NCBI GenBank assembly: GCA_020216985.1
Contig: JAIWOH010000053.1
Coordinates: 1-10,000 of the forward strand
Direction: 5' to 3'
Source: Nitrospira sp.
Lineage (GTDB): Bacteria > Nitrospirota > Nitrospiria > Nitrospirales > Nitrospiraceae
DNA: 10,000 nt
Numbering within the stretch: the stretch's first letter is position 1; the number at the start of each line of letters is the position of its first letter. Below, in pieces: positions 1 through 6,111 of this stretch. The notes under the pieces are model-generated. The model was given only the letters and a program-made list of their open reading frames with translations. It ran no database searches and was not told the DNA's origin. The position numbers and the translations under genes were made by a program.

Positions 1-2
1 GC

Positions 3-422
3 ATCGTGAGCGAAGAGGCCCTCATCAAGGAAGCCGCGGCGACGGCGCTCGGCCAATTCCGCAATTCCCGCGTGATCCCCGATCTGATCATGTTGCTGAA
101 GGACGGTGTCTTGCGGGAGAAAGCGGCGGCGGCGTTGATCGTCATCGGAGATTCGGCCATCGAACCGCTGGTGTCGTTTCTTCATGATCCCAAGGCATCG
201 GAAGTCGAAGCGGAAATGGAGCGGGTGCTCTCCTACGCCTCGGTGCGCCTCAGCGCCCAGGACGCATTGAGACTGATCGTGCTCCAGACGCTGGAACGGC
301 TCGGCTGGACCCCGCCGGACGACGAAAAACTGGACATCAGTTCCAGCAAAGCGGACAACCTCCGTGTCGATCGCCCGTTAGGCGTCACCGGCCGATTCGG
401 GCCGTCGGGCGACACCCTCTGA
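3..422 (+). CDS. HEAT-repeat protein, C-terminal part (cut by left edge)
   Basis: The reading frame is open to the left edge, so the true start lies outside; the GTG at 6 is simply the first possible start codon in view. About three degenerate HEAT units are visible. The clearest is a helix pair containing VIPDLIMLLKDGVLREKAAAAL, followed by GDSAIEPLVSFLHD. An irregular stretch comes next, then a last helix ending in LERLGWTPP (around residue 100 counted from the GTG). The same LGW-proline ending closes the protein at 4587-5375, and a GY variant closes the one at 5397-6107. This suggests a common ancestor or a shared C-terminal cap. A polar tail of about 35 residues follows. HEAT repeats are alpha-solenoid protein-binding scaffolds; no catalytic residues are seen. 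The partner is unknown. The HEAT assignment is firm; the role is not. Confidence 0.85.
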   Translation: MVSEEALIKEAAATALGQFRNSRVIPDLIMLLKDGVLREKAAAALIVIGDSAIEPLVSFLHDPKASEVEAEMERVLSYASVRLSAQDALRLIVLQTLERLGWTPPDDEKLDISSSKADNLRVDRPLGVTGRFGPSGDTL

Positions 423-427
423 TACTC

Positions 428-444
428 TCCGGAAACGATCCGGA
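428..444. repeat. Paired TCCGGA palindromes just after the HEAT stop codon
   Basis: TCCGGA occurs at 428-433 and again at 439-444, separated by AACGA. Each copy is a palindrome, and together they can form a 6-bp stem with a 5-nt loop beginning 5 bp after the TGA at 420-422. No T-run follows, so this is not a standard intrinsic terminator. It could be a weak RNA hairpin between two co-transcribed genes, a protein-binding site, or chance in GC-rich DNA. Confidence 0.35.
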
Positions 445-482
445 CACAGTCTCGGTTGCCTACTATCTTTGTTACCTCTTGT

Positions 483-920
483 ATGGACCAGGGACAAGCC
501 ATCCGTCTCCCCTCGGAGTGGACCGAGCATGAGCGGATCATTCTGTTCGACGGAGTCTGCGGCTGGTGCGTGAAGTGGGTGGGATTCGTGATCCGGCACG
601 ATCCGCTGGGACGATTCAAGTTTGCCCCGCTTCAATCAAGTCCCGCGCAACGGCTTCTCGTCACACTCGGCCTTCCCACGCAGGACTTTGAGACGTTTCT
701 GCTCGTGGAGCAGGGGCGGATCTACACCAAATCCACCGCCGCCCTCCGAGTGATAAAACTGTTGGCCGGGCCTGTTGTTCTGTTATCCCTCTGCACCCTG
801 ATTCCCCGCCCGCTCCGCGACGCCCTATATGACTACGTGGCCCGCCGCCGGTATCGATGGATGGGACAAACCGACACCTGCTTGACTCTCCCTCCCTCAA
901 CCCATAGACGCTTTATCTAA
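483..920 (+). CDS. DUF393 / DCC-family thiol-disulfide oxidoreductase-like protein
   Basis: This 145-residue protein has the hallmark of the DCC family (DUF393): LFDGVCGWC near the N-terminus, with Asp23, Cys26 and Cys29 forming a CxxC redox-type site after a beta strand. It also has the usual family ending, an Arg-rich segment with YRWMG followed by DTCL. Length is typical of the family, whose members are predicted thioredoxin-fold proteins of mostly unknown substrate. A short hydrophobic stretch (about residues 93-107, LLAGPVVLLSLCTLI) may be a buried helix or a membrane-associating segment. ATG at 483 is chosen because the conserved core begins about 18 residues later. A TTG at 456 would add nine residues; neither has a clear Shine-Dalgarno. 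The frame is the same as the upstream HEAT gene, and only its TGA separates them. The family call is solid; the substrate is unknown. Confidence 0.85.
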   Translation: MDQGQAIRLPSEWTEHERIILFDGVCGWCVKWVGFVIRHDPLGRFKFAPLQSSPAQRLLVTLGLPTQDFETFLLVEQGRIYTKSTAALRVIKLLAGPVVLLSLCTLIPRPLRDALYDYVARRRYRWMGQTDTCLTLPPSTHRRFI

Positions 921-922
921 CT

Positions 923-956
923 AAGCCTGAGCAACATCAGACGGTGCTTTTTATTT
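923..956. terminator. Possible weak terminator between convergent genes
   Basis: The 30-bp gap between the convergent stops holds AAGC-CTGA, a six-base loop, TCAG, a five-base bulge and GCTT, running into TTTTTATTTT on the plus strand. The stem is short and bulged, so the call is tentative. It is the only terminator-like structure available to the DUF393 gene in this gap. Confidence 0.3.
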
Positions 957-2204
957 TCTCACCGCAATCCCATGGGGATCGGCAGTTTCTTTGCCGTCTT
1001 TCGGATTCGAAACGACCGCCTGGCCCTTGTAGCGGCCGCTCCGTCCCTCCTGTTCCACTTCGATCACCCCGACACCGGGCACCAATCCCTGAGCGTTGTG
1101 GGCATCCTTGTGGTCGCCGGTCAGCGGGCTGGAACCTCGCAGGGCCACGAACACGTACCGGCCGTCTGGAGAAACCTCCATCAAATCAGGCGCTGGGTCT
1201 CTGTTGGCCTCCGTCACCAAATCGATCGATTCCACACTCAGATTGCTGAACGTGTCAATGATCTCAATATTGTTGCCCGCTCGATCCGCGCTCCACACGT
1301 ACCGCCCCACCGACGCCATGCCGTGGGAGTCGGCAAACCGACCCTCTCGATGCGAAACCAGCTTGGCCGAGATCGATTGCGGCAAGTTCGTGAGGTCGAG
1401 CGCGTAGATGTAATACGACAACGGCGCCACGGGCCAGCCGCCGCCTGAATTGATATACATCGTGCCGCCGGACTCGATGCCACCGCAGCCGGCCGGCTCA
1501 ATCTGATGGTTGTTCAATGTCGCCACGACCTTGAGCGGCGTGGTCGTCACATCGATCACCAGCAATCCTCCGCCGCGGAGCGTCACAAAGGCATAACGGC
1601 TTGAGGACTCGGTGATCGGGCAGATCGGCGCGGTATCGGGCAGATCCCCTCCCTCAAACGCGGTAAGATCCAGCACGTCCTTGGCGGGATCGAACCGGTA
1701 TTGATGGGCGGCATAATCCGTCCAGATCCGGATGAACTTTTTGTCGGCGATGTTGGCGGTAATGGCCATCTTCTCATTCGGCGTCGGCCAGGCCGCATGG
1801 GCGTTTTTGCCGACCAAAAGACAGGCTTCCGGCTTTTTGGTGGCCGCGTCCATGAAGAGCACGTGACCGCTTAAAAACGACAGGATCACGTGGTCCTGCT
1901 TGACATTGAAAAACACCATGTGCGGGCGGCGCACAGCTTTCTTGGTGACTTCTTCGCAAAACGTGCCGATCTCTCCGGAAAGATCGAGGGTCTGAACCGG
2001 CTTGGCAGACGAAGGATCGGCGGCTAGCTTGGTTCCATCATAGATATGCAGATAGCCTCCGCTTTCCTTCCCCGTGTCCGATTGATCGGTCACCCAAACT
2101 TCATACGCGTGGACGGCCGGCACAGCCGCCCCCAACAATCCGATCAGCGCCACGGCAAGACTCGTCGGACGATTTCGCAGTGTCGTGATTCTTTGATCGT
2201 TCAT
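951..2204 (-). CDS. Exported beta-propeller (YncE / cytochrome-d1-like) protein
   Basis: This 417-residue protein starts with a convincing signal peptide: Arg-rich n-region, hydrophobic core at about residues 14-30, and a VHA cleavage site ending at residue 33. The mature protein should therefore be periplasmic or secreted. The rest is a run of beta-rich blades with the phrasing of YncE/NHL/cytochrome-d1-type propellers: VSPDGRYVFVALRG near 345-357, GRYVWSADRAGNNIEIIDT near 300-318, and a terminal DPHGIAVRK. Recurrent His residues begin several blades (PHM at 95, AHA at 136, SHG at 294, PHG at 411). Four Cys are present (83, 128, 195, 240), but no CxxCH haem-c site. The start is fixed by AAGGAGG at 2210-2216, five bases before the ATG. 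It is transcribed away from the HEAT operon. The ligand or enzyme activity cannot be read; lactonase-like, metal-binding or carrier roles are all possible. The fold call is good, the function unknown. Confidence 0.8.
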   Translation of the reverse strand: MNDQRITTLRNRPTSLAVALIGLLGAAVPAVHAYEVWVTDQSDTGKESGGYLHIYDGTKLAADPSSAKPVQTLDLSGEIGTFCEEVTKKAVRRPHMVFFNVKQDHVILSFLSGHVLFMDAATKKPEACLLVGKNAHAAWPTPNEKMAITANIADKKFIRIWTDYAAHQYRFDPAKDVLDLTAFEGGDLPDTAPICPITESSSRYAFVTLRGGGLLVIDVTTTPLKVVATLNNHQIEPAGCGGIESGGTMYINSGGGWPVAPLSYYIYALDLTNLPQSISAKLVSHREGRFADSHGMASVGRYVWSADRAGNNIEIIDTFSNLSVESIDLVTEANRDPAPDLMEVSPDGRYVFVALRGSSPLTGDHKDAHNAQGLVPGVGVIEVEQEGRSGRYKGQAVVSNPKDGKETADPHGIAVRK

Positions 2205-2363
2205 GATGGCCTCCTTGCGGATAGACGAAGCAGCGCGGAGTAAAATTAATTATCAAACGTCTTCCTCCTTGTTTGCTAGTCCGGAATATCCCTGCCGCCC
2301 GCGTTGACCCTGCAAAAAATCCTATGTTAGGGTCATCGACGCCTACAGACAGAAGCAGCCGAA
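2205..2363. promoter_or_regulatory. Divergent intergenic region between propeller and HEAT operon
   Basis: This 159-bp gap must carry the promoters of two divergent transcription units. An AT-rich patch at 2241-2256 reads TTTGATAATTAATTTTA on the minus strand and could supply a -10 element (GATAAT) for the propeller gene, but no good -35 is seen. The minus strand also carries a second AAGGAGG (2264-2270), set in the loop of a CAAAC/GTTTG inverted repeat (2254-2258 with 2271-2275) and seven bases ahead of a TTG (2254-2256). That TTG opens a short frame out of register with the propeller gene. Confidence 0.5.
2304..2333 (+). promoter_or_regulatory. Candidate sigma-70 promoter for the HEAT operon
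   Basis: TTGACC (2304-2309) is followed after 18 bp by TAGGGT (2328-2333), preceded by TG in the extended -10 position (2325-2326). Transcription would begin near 2340, leaving a leader of roughly 24 nt before the ATG at 2364. The -10 is poor (TA and final T match), so this is a plausible rather than strong site. Confidence 0.35.
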
Positions 2364-3488
2364 ATGGACGACCCCGTGACCCAACAGATCGCCGCCCTCA
2401 CGGACCATGACTGGACCGTCCGCGAAGACGCCGCCGTTCGCCTGGGCCGGCTGAAGGACCCCCGCGCGGTCGAGCCGCTTGTCGCAACCCTTCGCGATCC
2501 GGATCGCTCCGTGCGGGAAGCCGCAGTTGAAGCCCTGCTGGCCATCGGCACTCCCTCGACGACCGCGCTGAGCGCCTGTCTCGCCCATCCGGACCTCTCG
2601 ATCCAGGAAGCGGCGTCGAAAATTCTGGCCTCGATCGCCGACGCCCGCGCGTTGGATCAGCTTCTACCGGCCCTGCGCAGCCCCGACTGGATCGTCCGCA
2701 TGCACGCGGCCAAGGCTCTCGGGCGCATCAAAGACGCGGATTCGGTCCGATCGCTAGTGCCGCTCCTCCAGGACGGTGTAAAAGCGGTGCGGGAGGAAGC
2801 TTCGGCGGCCCTGGCCGCGATCGGCGACGCCGCAATGTCCTCCCTGCTCTCGGCGTTGACTCATCGAGATTGGCTTGTCCGCCTGCATGCGGTGGAATCT
2901 TTGGGAGCCGTCAAATCGCCGGAGGCGGTGCCGTCGCTCATTGCAGTGGTCTTCAACGATACCGACTTCGCCGTTCGTGAAGACGCCGTTCGGGCCTTAG
3001 GCGCCATCGGAGATCCAAGAGCCGTCGAACCGTTGGCATTCGTGATTACAAACGAACCGAAACTCCGTGTCCCGGCGATCGAAGCCTTGGGACGCATCGG
3101 GGATCGGCGGGCCGTGCCGGTATTGATCGAGGCGGCCCGAGGAACGATGGAGCCGGCCGCGCCCCGGACGATGACGGGTTGCGGCGACCGGTGGGACCCG
3201 GCCATCCCGGAACGAGCGGCGGCCGTGCGTGCGTTGGGCATGATCGGTGACGACGCCGCGATCCCGACCTTGACGGCGGCGTTGACCTCCGCCGCCACGA
3301 GAGCGGAAGCCGCCGAAGCCCTGACCGGATTCGGAGCCAAGGCGATTCCCCGGCTGCTTTCCGTGCTGAGGGACTCCCAAGACGATTCCGTGCGCCAAGC
3401 GGTGAAGAAAATTCTCGCGTCGGCCGGCCGGCTCGCTCGCGGCGGACAGGAAACGGCCGGACCGTCACTATCGAGGAATCCCCTGTGA
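2364..3488 (+). CDS. HEAT-repeat protein, first gene of the HEAT operon
   Basis: The 374-residue product is almost wholly HEAT units of about 30 residues, of the bacterial HEAT_2 / PBS-lyase-like type. I count about eleven, each ending in A-L-G-x-I-G/K-D and resuming with a P-x-A-V-x-x-L helix. Canonical examples are DPRAVEPLV at 32-40 and 217-224. Trp recurs at one place in units 1, 4 and 6 (DWTVR 16-20, DWIVR 108-112, DWLVR 169-173). One unit carries an insertion of about 25 residues, rich in Pro, Gly and Thr (about 260-284), which should form a loop off the solenoid. There is no signal peptide, membrane segment or enzyme motif, so it is cytoplasmic and probably a binding scaffold. The closest named relatives by repeat type are CpcE/CpcF phycobilin lyases, but no phycobiliprotein gene is nearby. 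The stop overlaps the next gene's start. ATG at 2364 has only a weak ribosome site. Confidence 0.9.
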   Translation: MDDPVTQQIAALTDHDWTVREDAAVRLGRLKDPRAVEPLVATLRDPDRSVREAAVEALLAIGTPSTTALSACLAHPDLSIQEAASKILASIADARALDQLLPALRSPDWIVRMHAAKALGRIKDADSVRSLVPLLQDGVKAVREEASAALAAIGDAAMSSLLSALTHRDWLVRLHAVESLGAVKSPEAVPSLIAVVFNDTDFAVREDAVRALGAIGDPRAVEPLAFVITNEPKLRVPAIEALGRIGDRRAVPVLIEAARGTMEPAAPRTMTGCGDRWDPAIPERAAAVRALGMIGDDAAIPTLTAALTSAATRAEAAEALTGFGAKAIPRLLSVLRDSQDDSVRQAVKKILASAGRLARGGQETAGPSLSRNPL

Positions 3489-4594
3489 CCATGGCGAAGG
3501 TGTCGATCGAAACCCTGGTCTCGGAACTCGTCCACGAAGAGGAGTGGCGGCGGATGCGGGCGACGGCCGCCTGTGTCCGCGGCGGGCCCCGCGCCGTGCA
3601 GGCGCTGATCGAGGCGCTCCGATCCGGCCCTCCGGAATTGAAACGGGAAGCGGCGGCCATGTTGGCCCGCCTCAAAGATCCGGCTGCGGGCGTCGCCCTG
3701 GTCCGCCTGCTGGAAGACGAGGACGACGCCGTTCGTGAGGCGGGCGCCACGGCGCTGGAGCAGATGGCCGGAGTGCTCGGAACGGATACGGCCGCCGAAT
3801 TGGTGGCCCTGCTCCCCGTCACCGGCGACGAAGCCTCCAAGCGGCGCTTGACGCGCTTGATCGGCGCCATTCCCACCGCCGTGGCGCCGCTGTGCGCAAT
3901 GCTGAAGCATCAGGACCCACACAGACAAATTGCGGCGGCGACGATCCTGGATCATCTGTTGGATCCCCGTTCCATCGACGCCCTGATCGACGCGATGGGA
4001 CAGTCGGCGATTCGGGACCTCGCCGTCGAGACCTTAAAAAAATTGGGCGCCGTTCGCGATCGAATCGATCAAGCGTTCAACGCGCTGCGTGAAGTCGAGG
4101 GCCCCGTCGAGCGGGAAGAAGCCAGGATGGCCACGGTGATCGATCTCCTGCACATCGGACGACCGGGCGTCGAGATTTTCATTGAGTATCTCGAGGACGA
4201 GGATTGGCTGGTGCGCGAGGCGGCGGCGGATTTGCTCGGAAAAATCGGGGACGTGCGCGCCGTGGATCCGCTCATGAGACGGCTCGAACACGACAAGGAT
4301 ACCGGCGTGAAAGAACTGGCCATCAAATCGCTGGGGCTGATCGGAGACGCAAGGCCGATTCGCCTGTACCTGGAGGCGATTCCGATCCGGCCGCTGCGGG
4401 TGTCCGCCATGGAGGCCTTGGCCAAGATCAAGGACGTGGAGGCCCTGCGCCCGCACAAGGATCTGTTCGATCGACTGAGAGCGGACCGCGACGGATTAGT
4501 CGCTTACAATGCGGGGCTCATCGCTGATAAACTGGCCGCCTTGGCGGGGCCGGAAAGTCGGGACGGGGAAGGGACGCGGGAAGACGATGAGTGA
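3485..4594 (+). CDS. Divergent HEAT-repeat protein, second gene of the operon
   Basis: The 369-residue product has clear HEAT units at both ends and a poorly matching middle. Units near 35-95 (RAVQALIEALRSG, KDPAAGVALVRLLEDED, then DDAVREA) and 225-320 (DEDWLVREAAADLLGKIGD, VRAVDPLMRRLE) are canonical. Residues about 96-225 are helical in character but lack most consensus positions, and end with a charged stretch (REVEGPVEREEARM). The C-terminus is an acidic tail (GEGTREDDE). GTG at 3485 is chosen over ATG at 3491 because GAGG at 3473-3476 lies eight bases ahead, and because GTGA overlaps the previous stop by 4 bp, typical of translational coupling. No enzyme motif, signal or membrane segment is seen. 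A scaffold role is inferred from the fold only. Confidence 0.88.
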   Translation: MTMAKVSIETLVSELVHEEEWRRMRATAACVRGGPRAVQALIEALRSGPPELKREAAAMLARLKDPAAGVALVRLLEDEDDAVREAGATALEQMAGVLGTDTAAELVALLPVTGDEASKRRLTRLIGAIPTAVAPLCAMLKHQDPHRQIAAATILDHLLDPRSIDALIDAMGQSAIRDLAVETLKKLGAVRDRIDQAFNALREVEGPVEREEARMATVIDLLHIGRPGVEIFIEYLEDEDWLVREAAADLLGKIGDVRAVDPLMRRLEHDKDTGVKELAIKSLGLIGDARPIRLYLEAIPIRPLRVSAMEALAKIKDVEALRPHKDLFDRLRADRDGLVAYNAGLIADKLAALAGPESRDGEGTREDDE

Positions 4595-5375
4595 GAACGC
4601 GAAATCGGATCGAATCGACCAACTTCTTTCGGCCTTGCGGGACGACAACGAGGCCCTGCGGGACCATGCGATCGCCGGCCTCGGACAGGCCGGCCCCGAG
4701 GCCATTCCGCGATTGATCGGGTTGATGGCCGATGAAGACGCCGTGATCCGAGAAGCGGCCGCCGGCGCCGTCGTCAGAATCGGACCGGCGGCGGTCGAAC
4801 CCATGTTGGAGGCTCTGCGGGACGACGAATGGGCGGTGAGGGAACAGGCGGCATCGGCCCTCGGCAGGCTCAAGGACCCTCGCGCGGTCGAACCGTTGGT
4901 GGCCGCCCTGCGCGACAAGGACGGAGCGGTGCGAACGGCGGCTGTTTGGGCGTTGGAGCGGATCGGCGATGCCAGGGCCGTCCCCGGCCTGATCGACGCG
5001 CTGGGCGATGGAACCCTGAGGGAAGACGTCGCGCGGGTGCTCAAGAAAATCGGCGACGTCCGCGCGGTGGAGGCGCTGATCGACTGTCTGGCCGGTGCGA
5101 ATTGGATGGTCCGCCGGCACGCGGCGGACGCCTTGGGACGCATCGGCGACCCGCGCGGGATCGCCCCCTTGATCGAAGCACTGAAAGACGAGGACTGGCT
5201 GGTTCGCCGCAACGCCGCCGAATCCCTGGCCCGCCTCCACGCGACGGAAGCGATCGAACCGTTGCTGCCGCTTTTGGAAGATGAGAACACTCTCGTACAT
5301 GAAACGGTCGAGGCCGTCTTAGCCAGCCTCGGCTGGAAACCTCCCGCTGAAAGACCGGAAACCTACACACAGTAA
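4587..5375 (+). CDS. Regular HEAT-repeat protein, third gene of the operon
   Basis: This 262-residue protein is the most regular of the set, with about eight HEAT units nearly end to end. Examples are LGRLKDPRAVEPLVAALRD (92-110), HAADALGRIGDPRGIAPLIEAL (178-199) and DEDWLVRRNAAESLARL (201-217). Trp again recurs at the D/N-W-x-VR position (EWAVR 81-85, NWMVR 172-176, DWLVR 203-207). It closes with LASLGWKPP (246-253), the same cap as the left-edge HEAT protein. ATG at 4587 is preferred over an in-frame start at 4509: homology to the repeats begins just after it, and the upstream 26 residues would lie inside the preceding gene and look unrelated. The result is an 8-bp overlap (ATGAGTGA) with the previous gene. 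GGGAA just upstream (4578-4582) may serve as ribosome site. It is predicted to be cytoplasmic and non-enzymatic, with unknown binding partner. Confidence 0.9.
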   Translation: MSENAKSDRIDQLLSALRDDNEALRDHAIAGLGQAGPEAIPRLIGLMADEDAVIREAAAGAVVRIGPAAVEPMLEALRDDEWAVREQAASALGRLKDPRAVEPLVAALRDKDGAVRTAAVWALERIGDARAVPGLIDALGDGTLREDVARVLKKIGDVRAVEALIDCLAGANWMVRRHAADALGRIGDPRGIAPLIEALKDEDWLVRRNAAESLARLHATEAIEPLLPLLEDENTLVHETVEAVLASLGWKPPAERPETYTQ

Positions 5376-5396
5376 ACATACCAGTAAGGACGGACC

Positions 5397-6107
5397 ATGC
5401 CGGAAGAAACTCCCATGACACTGATTCAAATCACACCTAAGGGCGGAGAGAGAAAAGACGGATTCAACCTGGTGACCGAACGGGTGGTGGCGGTCAATCC
5501 CGAAGCCAAGCAAGTGGAAGTCGAATTGCTGGCCTACGACGGCAAGACCGTCGTGCTGGACGTGGCGGACGAAGCGCTCGAGGATCTCAAGAAACTCAAG
5601 GCCGGCGACGGCGCCACCATCCGCGTGGTGGAAGAAGGCGGGAAACGCATCGCCAAGAGCTTCAGGATTCGTCCCAAGGATCCCAACGCGGCCAAGGCTG
5701 ACGCCATGTTGCTGGACCTGAAAGATCCGCACTGGCTCAACCGCAAATACGCCGCCGAAGTGCTGGGCGAGCTGAAAGATCCGCGGGCCGTCGATCCCTT
5801 GGTCGAAGCGTTGACGGACGAGGTGGGGGACGTCCGGCAACGGGCTTATGACTCGTTGATCAAGATCGGTGGACCGTCGGTTCCCTCTCTCATTCCCCTG
5901 CTGGTGTCGGAAGAGGATGAGATCCGGCAGGCCGCGACCGAGATTCTCCGCAAGATCGGCAAACCGGCGGTCGAACCCCTGGCGACTGCACTCGCCGACG
6001 CGGACGACCGGTTGAAGACCAGGATTCTGAAAGTCCTGGACCGGATGGGCTATAAGCCCAAATCGCCGAAGGGTGATGCGACGGTCGAGTTGCCCCGCTT
6101 GACGTAG
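5397..6107 (+). CDS. N-terminal beta-rich domain fused to HEAT repeats, last gene of the operon
   Basis: The 236-residue protein has two parts. Residues about 8-92 alternate short strands and turns (LVTERVVAVNPEAKQVEVEL, GKTVVLDVADEAL, LKAGDGATIRVVEEGGK), resembling small OB- or SH3-like barrels of the DUF5666 kind. That is a resemblance of pattern, not a proven family. Residues about 100-215 form four HEAT units, including HWLNRKYAAEVLGELKDPRA and VDPLVEALTDEVGDVRQRA. The last helix ends LDRMGYKPK (214-222), a variant of the LGW-P cap in two of its neighbours. AAGGA at 5386-5390 lies six bases before the ATG at 5397 and supports it over the ATG at 5415. It lies 21 bp after the previous gene and ends 4 bp from the convergent ugd stop. 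The extra domain may be the effector or ligand-binding part of the set. Confidence 0.87.
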   Translation: MPEETPMTLIQITPKGGERKDGFNLVTERVVAVNPEAKQVEVELLAYDGKTVVLDVADEALEDLKKLKAGDGATIRVVEEGGKRIAKSFRIRPKDPNAAKADAMLLDLKDPHWLNRKYAAEVLGELKDPRAVDPLVEALTDEVGDVRQRAYDSLIKIGGPSVPSLIPLLVSEEDEIRQAATEILRKIGKPAVEPLATALADADDRLKTRILKVLDRMGYKPKSPKGDATVELPRLT

Positions 6108-6111
6108 GCCG

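Noticed and set aside
944..1448. Overlapping plus-strand open frames inside the propeller gene
   Set aside because: No ribosome site or domain; the minus-strand gene has a signal peptide, a strong ribosome site and propeller motifs.
2861..3955. 364-codon minus-strand open frame across two HEAT genes
   Set aside because: Antisense to regular HEAT repeats; its Arg/Ser-rich product mirrors repeat codons and shows no domain.
4509..4586. Upstream start adding 26 residues to the third HEAT gene
   Set aside because: The extra residues are unlike any HEAT unit and lie within the preceding coding region; the ATG at 4587 gives a usual short overlap.
4496..5290. 264-codon minus-strand open frame over the third HEAT gene
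   Set aside because: Its Ser/Ala/Arg-rich repeats are the reverse complement of HEAT codons, not an independent protein.
2364..5375. Tandem DNA repeat or CRISPR-like array suggested by periodic similarity about every 93 bp
   Set aside because: The period matches HEAT units of about 31 codons, and the copies are conserved in protein but diverged at silent sites.
2364..6107. Phycobilin lyase (CpcE/CpcF) function for the HEAT proteins
   Set aside because: The repeat type is similar, but no phycobiliprotein or bilin gene is present and the repeats are generic.
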